DNA from: an uncultured Paracoccaceae bacterium | GTDB lineage: Bacteria > Pseudomonadota > Alphaproteobacteria > Rhodobacterales > Rhodobacteraceae | NCBI GenBank assembly: GCA_945952025.1 | Contig: CAMFGW010000001.1 | Span: forward strand, 113,492 to 177,491 | Reading direction: 5' to 3' | Length of the DNA stretch: 64,000 nt | Shown here: positions 61,075-64,000 of the stretch, in pieces | How the letters are laid out: each line of letters begins with the position of its first letter | How positions within the stretch are numbered: the first letter of the stretch is position 1 | Translations under genes and position numbers: made by a program | The notes under the pieces: generated by a model | Seen by the model: the letters and a program-made list of their open reading frames with translations, nothing else | Told to the model about the DNA's origin: nothing | Databases searched by the model: none

Positions 61075-61560
61075 TCATTCCACAACCTCGAACCATGGGA
61101 AAAGGCGCTCGTTCTCCAGGGCAATGTGGGCGCCAAGGTCGTCGAGCAGGATCGCCGTCCGGCTGTAGAGCGTACGCCAGGACCGGCAGGCGTGCGCGGG
61201 TGGCGTCAGGTCGGCGGTGAGGTTCCGGATCGGGGCAATCGTGCAGGCATGACGGTCATGGTCGGCGCGCAGGACGGTGATCGGGCGCGTGATGGTGTCC
61301 CGCCCGCCGTCGCGCATCGTCGGAAACAGCATGCGCTCCTCCTTGACCATGTGGTCCTCGATCTCTTGCGCGAGGGTTGCAAGGGCACTGGCCAGGCCGT
61401 GCGGCGCTTCGGGATCATCTGCATGGACCTGCTCCACGCGCCGGGCCAGGGGTATGAGCTCCGCCAGGTCGGCACGATGACGCTCGTGGTAGCGCGACAG
61501 GATATAGTCGATCAGCGCGCCGGTTTCCCTGGGCAGGTCCGTCTCGTCATTGTCCCACAT
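61075..61560 (-). CDS. Hemerythrin-like di-iron protein related to iron-sulfur repair protein RIC/DnrN
   Basis: 161 aa from ATG 61560, with AGAGGA upstream. A start at 61620 would lie inside the NsrR-like dyads. Hemerythrin-domain histidines and acids are in SRYHERHRADLAELI, EQVHADDPEAPHGL, IEDHMVKEERMLFP, RADHDRHACT and ALENERLFPWF. The pattern is that of RIC proteins, but the N-terminal ScdA_N domain is absent. It is divergent from nsrR, so probably NO-induced for repair of iron-sulfur clusters. Confidence 0.85.
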   Translation of the reverse strand: MWDNDETDLPRETGALIDYILSRYHERHRADLAELIPLARRVEQVHADDPEAPHGLASALATLAQEIEDHMVKEERMLFPTMRDGGRDTITRPITVLRADHDRHACTIAPIRNLTADLTPPAHACRSWRTLYSRTAILLDDLGAHIALENERLFPWFEVVE

Positions 61561-61613
61561 GGCCGTCCTCTGCGGTTGCGAATCGGTGGGGCTCACCGTA
61601 TTGGTATTTGGTT

Positions 61614-61649
61614 TGCGCATTAACGCCCTTTAATGCGCATTGTAAATGC
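61614..61649. promoter_or_regulatory. Overlapping dyads between hemerythrin and nsrR genes, probable NsrR site
   Basis: TGCGCATTA (61614-61622) and TAATGCGCA (61631-61639) form a perfect 9-bp inverted repeat with 8-bp spacer. GCATT-GTA-AATGC (61637-61649) is a second perfect dyad, similar to NsrR half-sites rich in GCATTT. Outer ATTTGG/CCAAAT arms (61606-61611, 61649-61654) add further symmetry. Control of both divergent genes by NsrR is inferred. Confidence 0.6.
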
Positions 61650-61668
61650 CAAATCAGGAGCCGCGACC

Positions 61669-62082
61669 TTGCGCCTCACGTCCTTTACCGATTTCGGGCT
61701 CCGCGTCCTGATGCGCATGGCGGGCGAGCCCGGCCGCGCTTTCACCGCCGCAGGCCTTGCCAACGAGTTCCGCGTATCGCGCAACCACCTGGCCAAGGTC
61801 ATGTCATCCCTTGCCGCGGCGGGCTATCTGGAGACGCGGCGAGGCGGCGGCGGCGGCGCTGCGCTGGCGCGCCCGGCGGCCGAGATCCGGCTGGGCGACG
61901 TGATCGCGACGCTCGAGGCCAATCAGGCGCTGGTCGAATGTTTTGCCGGCGGGACCAACAACTGCACGCTCACGCCCCGTTGCCGGTTGAAGTCGCGCCT
62001 CGCTGCGGCCGAGGCGGCCTTTCTGGCCGAACTGAACAGCAGCACGCTCGCCGACTGCGCCCTTCCGACCGAGGGGGTCTGA
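61669..62082 (+). CDS. nsrR: Rrf2-family NO-sensing repressor NsrR
   Basis: 137 aa from TTG 61669, chosen because AGGAG is 8 nt upstream and the protein then starts MRLTSFTDFGLRVLM as NsrR does. The upstream ATG at 61633 lies inside the operator dyads. The cluster cysteines are Cys91, Cys99 and Cys105 (VECFAGGTNNCTLTPRCRLK). It represses nitrosative-stress genes until its iron-sulfur cluster is nitrosylated. Confidence 0.9.
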   Translation: MRLTSFTDFGLRVLMRMAGEPGRAFTAAGLANEFRVSRNHLAKVMSSLAAAGYLETRRGGGGGAALARPAAEIRLGDVIATLEANQALVECFAGGTNNCTLTPRCRLKSRLAAAEAAFLAELNSSTLADCALPTEGV

Positions 62083-62091
62083 GGCGGCGCG

Positions 62092-62158
62092 ACTGGCCCG
62101 GCCAGTGTCCGGCGCGGGGGATCATTCCCTTGCCACATCCGTTCGCGCCCCGCGAACG
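62092..62158. terminator. Two strong hairpins behind nsrR
   Basis: ACTGGCC-C-GGCCAGT (62092-62106) and CGTTCGCG-CCC-CGCGAACG (62140-62158) are perfect inverted repeats just after the nsrR stop. Neither has a following T-run, so Rho-dependent ending or simple RNA stabilisation is possible. The rest of the 188-bp gap holds no gene. Confidence 0.4.
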
Positions 62159-62270
62159 ACCCCGGAGGGGCCGACTGGCACCCGCAAAATCCCTCAAACT
62201 GGGTGTTTCGGCGGGGCGGCCTTTCGCGCTACTGATCTGGCGCGGTTCCCAGATTGCCGGAAGGCCCCCC

Positions 62271-62999
62271 ATGAACGTCCATTTCGTCGTCCACGAAGCC
62301 TTTGAAACCCCGGGCGCGCTCGTCGACTGGGTCGAAGGCCGGGGCCACAAGGCCAGCTACTCGCACGTCCATGCGGGCCAGCCCTTGCCGGCGGATGTGT
62401 CCGGGATCGACCTTCTGGTCGTGATGGGCGGCCCGCAGTCGCCCGAGTCGACGCTGGCCGAATGCCCGCATTTCGACTCGGCTGCCGAACAGGCGCTGAT
62501 CGTCCGGTGCATCGAGGCCGGGAAATATGTGCTGGGCATCTGCCTCGGCTCGCAACTGATCGGCGCAGCGCTCGGCGCCCGCGTCCAGCACAGCCCGGAG
62601 AAAGAGATCGGCACCTACCCGATCACCCTGACCGATGCGGGCCTCGCCCATCCGCTGATCGCGCCCTTCGGGCCGGTCCTGACGGTCGCGCACTGGCACA
62701 ATGACATGCCGGGCCTGACGGCCGACGCGAAGGTGCTGGCCGCCAGCGAGGGCTGCCCGCGCCAGATCGTCGCCTTCGGCCCGAAGGTCTTCGGCTTCCA
62801 GTGCCACATGGAGCTGACGCCCGTGGTCGTGGCGGCGCTCATCGCGAACTCGGGGCCCGAGCTTGAGGCCGCCAGGGGCCGGCGGTTCGTGCAGACGCCC
62901 GACGCGCTTCTGGCGCATGACTATTCCGCGATGAACCGGCAGATCTTCGGCTTCCTGGACCGGCTGACGGCCCCCTCCACCGCCGTCGGCACGCGCTGA
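62271..62999 (+). CDS. Class I glutamine amidotransferase-like protein (GMP-synthase GATase type)
   Basis: 242 aa. The catalytic triad is Cys91 (VLGICLGSQLIG), His179 and Glu181 (FGFQCHMELTP). The ATG is preceded by GGAAGG. Stand-alone proteins of this type transfer or release glutamine ammonia, or hydrolyse gamma-glutamyl compounds. No synthetase partner is adjacent. It is convergent with the P1-family peptidase gene, 13 bp apart. Confidence 0.87.
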   Translation: MNVHFVVHEAFETPGALVDWVEGRGHKASYSHVHAGQPLPADVSGIDLLVVMGGPQSPESTLAECPHFDSAAEQALIVRCIEAGKYVLGICLGSQLIGAALGARVQHSPEKEIGTYPITLTDAGLAHPLIAPFGPVLTVAHWHNDMPGLTADAKVLAASEGCPRQIVAFGPKVFGFQCHMELTPVVVAALIANSGPELEAARGRRFVQTPDALLAHDYSAMNRQIFGFLDRLTAPSTAVGTR

Positions 63000-63012
63000 G
63001 GCGCGCGGGCGG

Positions 63013-63918
63013 CTATTTCGCCGCCTTCGCCTTCCTGACCGCTTCCAGCAGCACCGCGGGGCGCAAGACCGCGCAGGTCTTGCCGGCGGGCTTCAGCGTC
63101 TCGAAGTCCCGCGCGGCGAGAAGGGCGTTGATCACCGCCTCTTCCGTCGCCTCGACCGCCGCCAGGTAGTAGGGGTCGAACTCATTGTCGCTCAGGAACT
63201 CGAAGCTGTGCGTCCCCGCCTCCATCTCGGCGCGGGTGATGGGATTGGCGGTCGAGAAGGCGATGAAGATGTCGCCCGAATTGTTGCCGCCGGGCGTGCC
63301 GTTCCGGCCGATGCCGATCGCGGCGCGGCGGGCCAGACGCTGGATCTGGTGCGGCATCATCGGCGCGTCGGTGGCGAGGACGACGATGATCGAGCCGCGC
63401 TCGCGTTCAAACAGCAGATTGTCGCGCAGGTGCGGGCCGACATGGGTGCCGAAGACCGTCAGCCAGTCGCGGATGCCGTGGTTGGCCTGGACCAGGGCCC
63501 CGACCGTATGCGCGCCGACCTTGCGCGAGGCGGTGCCGGTGCCGCCCTTGTATTCATAGCAGATCATGCCGGTGCCGCCGCCGACCGCGCCTTCGGGCAC
63601 GGGACCGTCCTTGGCGCTGTCGAGTGCTGCGCGGACATGGTCTTCCTTCAGGTGGCGGCCGTTGATGTCGTTCAGAACGCCGTCATAGGTTTCGGCAACG
63701 ACCGGCATCGCCCAGAAATGCTCGGTCTTCACCTCTGCATAATGGTCGATCATCCAGCCGACGGCCGCGTGGTGGGCCATGCCCACCGACTGGGTATTGG
63801 TGATGAGGATCGGCCCATAGAAATAGCCGCCGTCCTTGATCCAGTGCGAGCCCGTCATCTCGCCATTGCCGTTCAGCGCATAGATGCCGGCCCAGACGGG
63901 GACGAGCCGGTCGTCATA
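63013..63918 (-). pseudogene. P1-family (DmpA/L-aminopeptidase-D-esterase) gene, 5' truncated
   Basis: About 300 codons of the C-terminal part are intact, with the autoprocessing site GGNNSGDIFIAFST and VGGGTGMICYEYKGGTG. Homology runs upstream through LVPVWAGIYALNGNGEMTG to about YDDR at 63918 and then ends abruptly, where an IS5-type transposase fragment begins on the opposite strand. The ATG at 63858 inside the conserved segment is not the true start. The normal N-terminus of roughly 70-90 residues is missing, so the enzyme is probably dead. Confidence 0.85.
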
Positions 63919-64000
63919 ACCTGCTGTTCCGGTGGTTCGCCGGGCTGGGGATCGACGACCCGGTGTGGGTCGCGACGGTGTTCACCAAGAACCGCGACCG
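63918..64000 (+). mobile_element. IS5-family transposase fragment running off the window
   Basis: The frame from 63918 reads NLLFRWFAGLGIDDPVW and then ATVFTKNRDR, the conserved N-terminal-domain block of IS5-group transposases. The usual preceding residues (start codon and the segment leading into the YNLLFRWF block) and the insertion sequence's inverted-repeat end are not present. The element is therefore truncated on its left and joined directly to the peptidase gene. The rest lies beyond the window. Confidence 0.8.

Noticed and set aside
1..64000. tRNA, rRNA, CRISPR array, riboswitch or prophage
   Set aside because: No cloverleaf, spaced repeat array, known riboswitch core or phage gene set was found by eye; short structured RNAs could be missed.

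Overview
The window is a high-GC stretch, almost fully coding, of an alphaproteobacterial chromosome. It most resembles a Rhodobacteraceae/Paracoccus-type denitrifier. The reasons are a fused two-domain NarK ahead of narGHJI, a divergent NarR-type Fnr/Crp regulator, NnrU, NnrS and NsrR, and dense catabolic operons each paired with an ABC importer and a one-component regulator. No tRNA, rRNA, CRISPR array or origin was seen.

Layout. (1) 1-7832: two GntR/FCD regulators with visible dyad operators, then a six-gene run (DHDPS-family lyase, DadA-like FAD oxidase, proline-racemase-family enzyme, two SDRs, P5CR-like reductase) that looks like hydroxyproline or imino-acid catabolism. (2) 7829-16308: a nine-gene minus-strand operon: acylphosphatase-like protein, stand-alone Rieske protein, Rieske-less oxygenase subunit, GST-family protein, guanine/8-oxoguanine-type deaminase, and a BMP-type nucleoside/purine ABC importer. 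The trio Rieske-less oxygenase + GST + separate Rieske domain matches the architecture of the caffeine N7-demethylase NdmC/NdmE/NdmD. This is the most interesting system in the window. (3) 16494-24236: RpiR regulator, Dpp/Opp-type ABC importer and an M81 (MlrC) hydrolase. (4) 24240-25669: gene scars, a GntR regulator, and a non-coding stretch with a dyad, a terminator and a tandem repeat. (5) 25670-36577: serine hydrolase, LysR regulator, Ldh2-type dehydrogenase, a ProXWV-like importer, aldehyde dehydrogenase, an M19 homologue lacking metal ligands, an unrecognised 548-aa protein and a DUF3726-like protein.

(6) 36587-45628: an acid-sugar (L-fuconate-like) pathway with an intact FMN oxidase, lactonase, FAH hydrolase, enolase-superfamily dehydratase and one MaoC. 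Its SDR, CoA transferase/ABC ATPase, solute-binding protein, second MaoC, Gfo/Idh oxidoreductase and IclR regulator are all damaged by deletions, frameshifts or in-frame stops. (7) 45740-47804: AsnC/Lrp regulator, phenylalanine hydroxylase phhA, phhB and small or remnant frames. (8) 47882-62082: nitrate respiration (narK-G-H-J-I plus a parvulin-type isomerase) and nitrosative-stress genes (narR, nnrU, nnrS, hemerythrin protein, nsrR). (9) 62271-64000: class I glutamine amidotransferase and a P1-family peptidase gene cut by an IS5-type transposase fragment at the window edge.

All functional calls come from reading the sequence and family knowledge. No searches were run, so specific substrates are inference.
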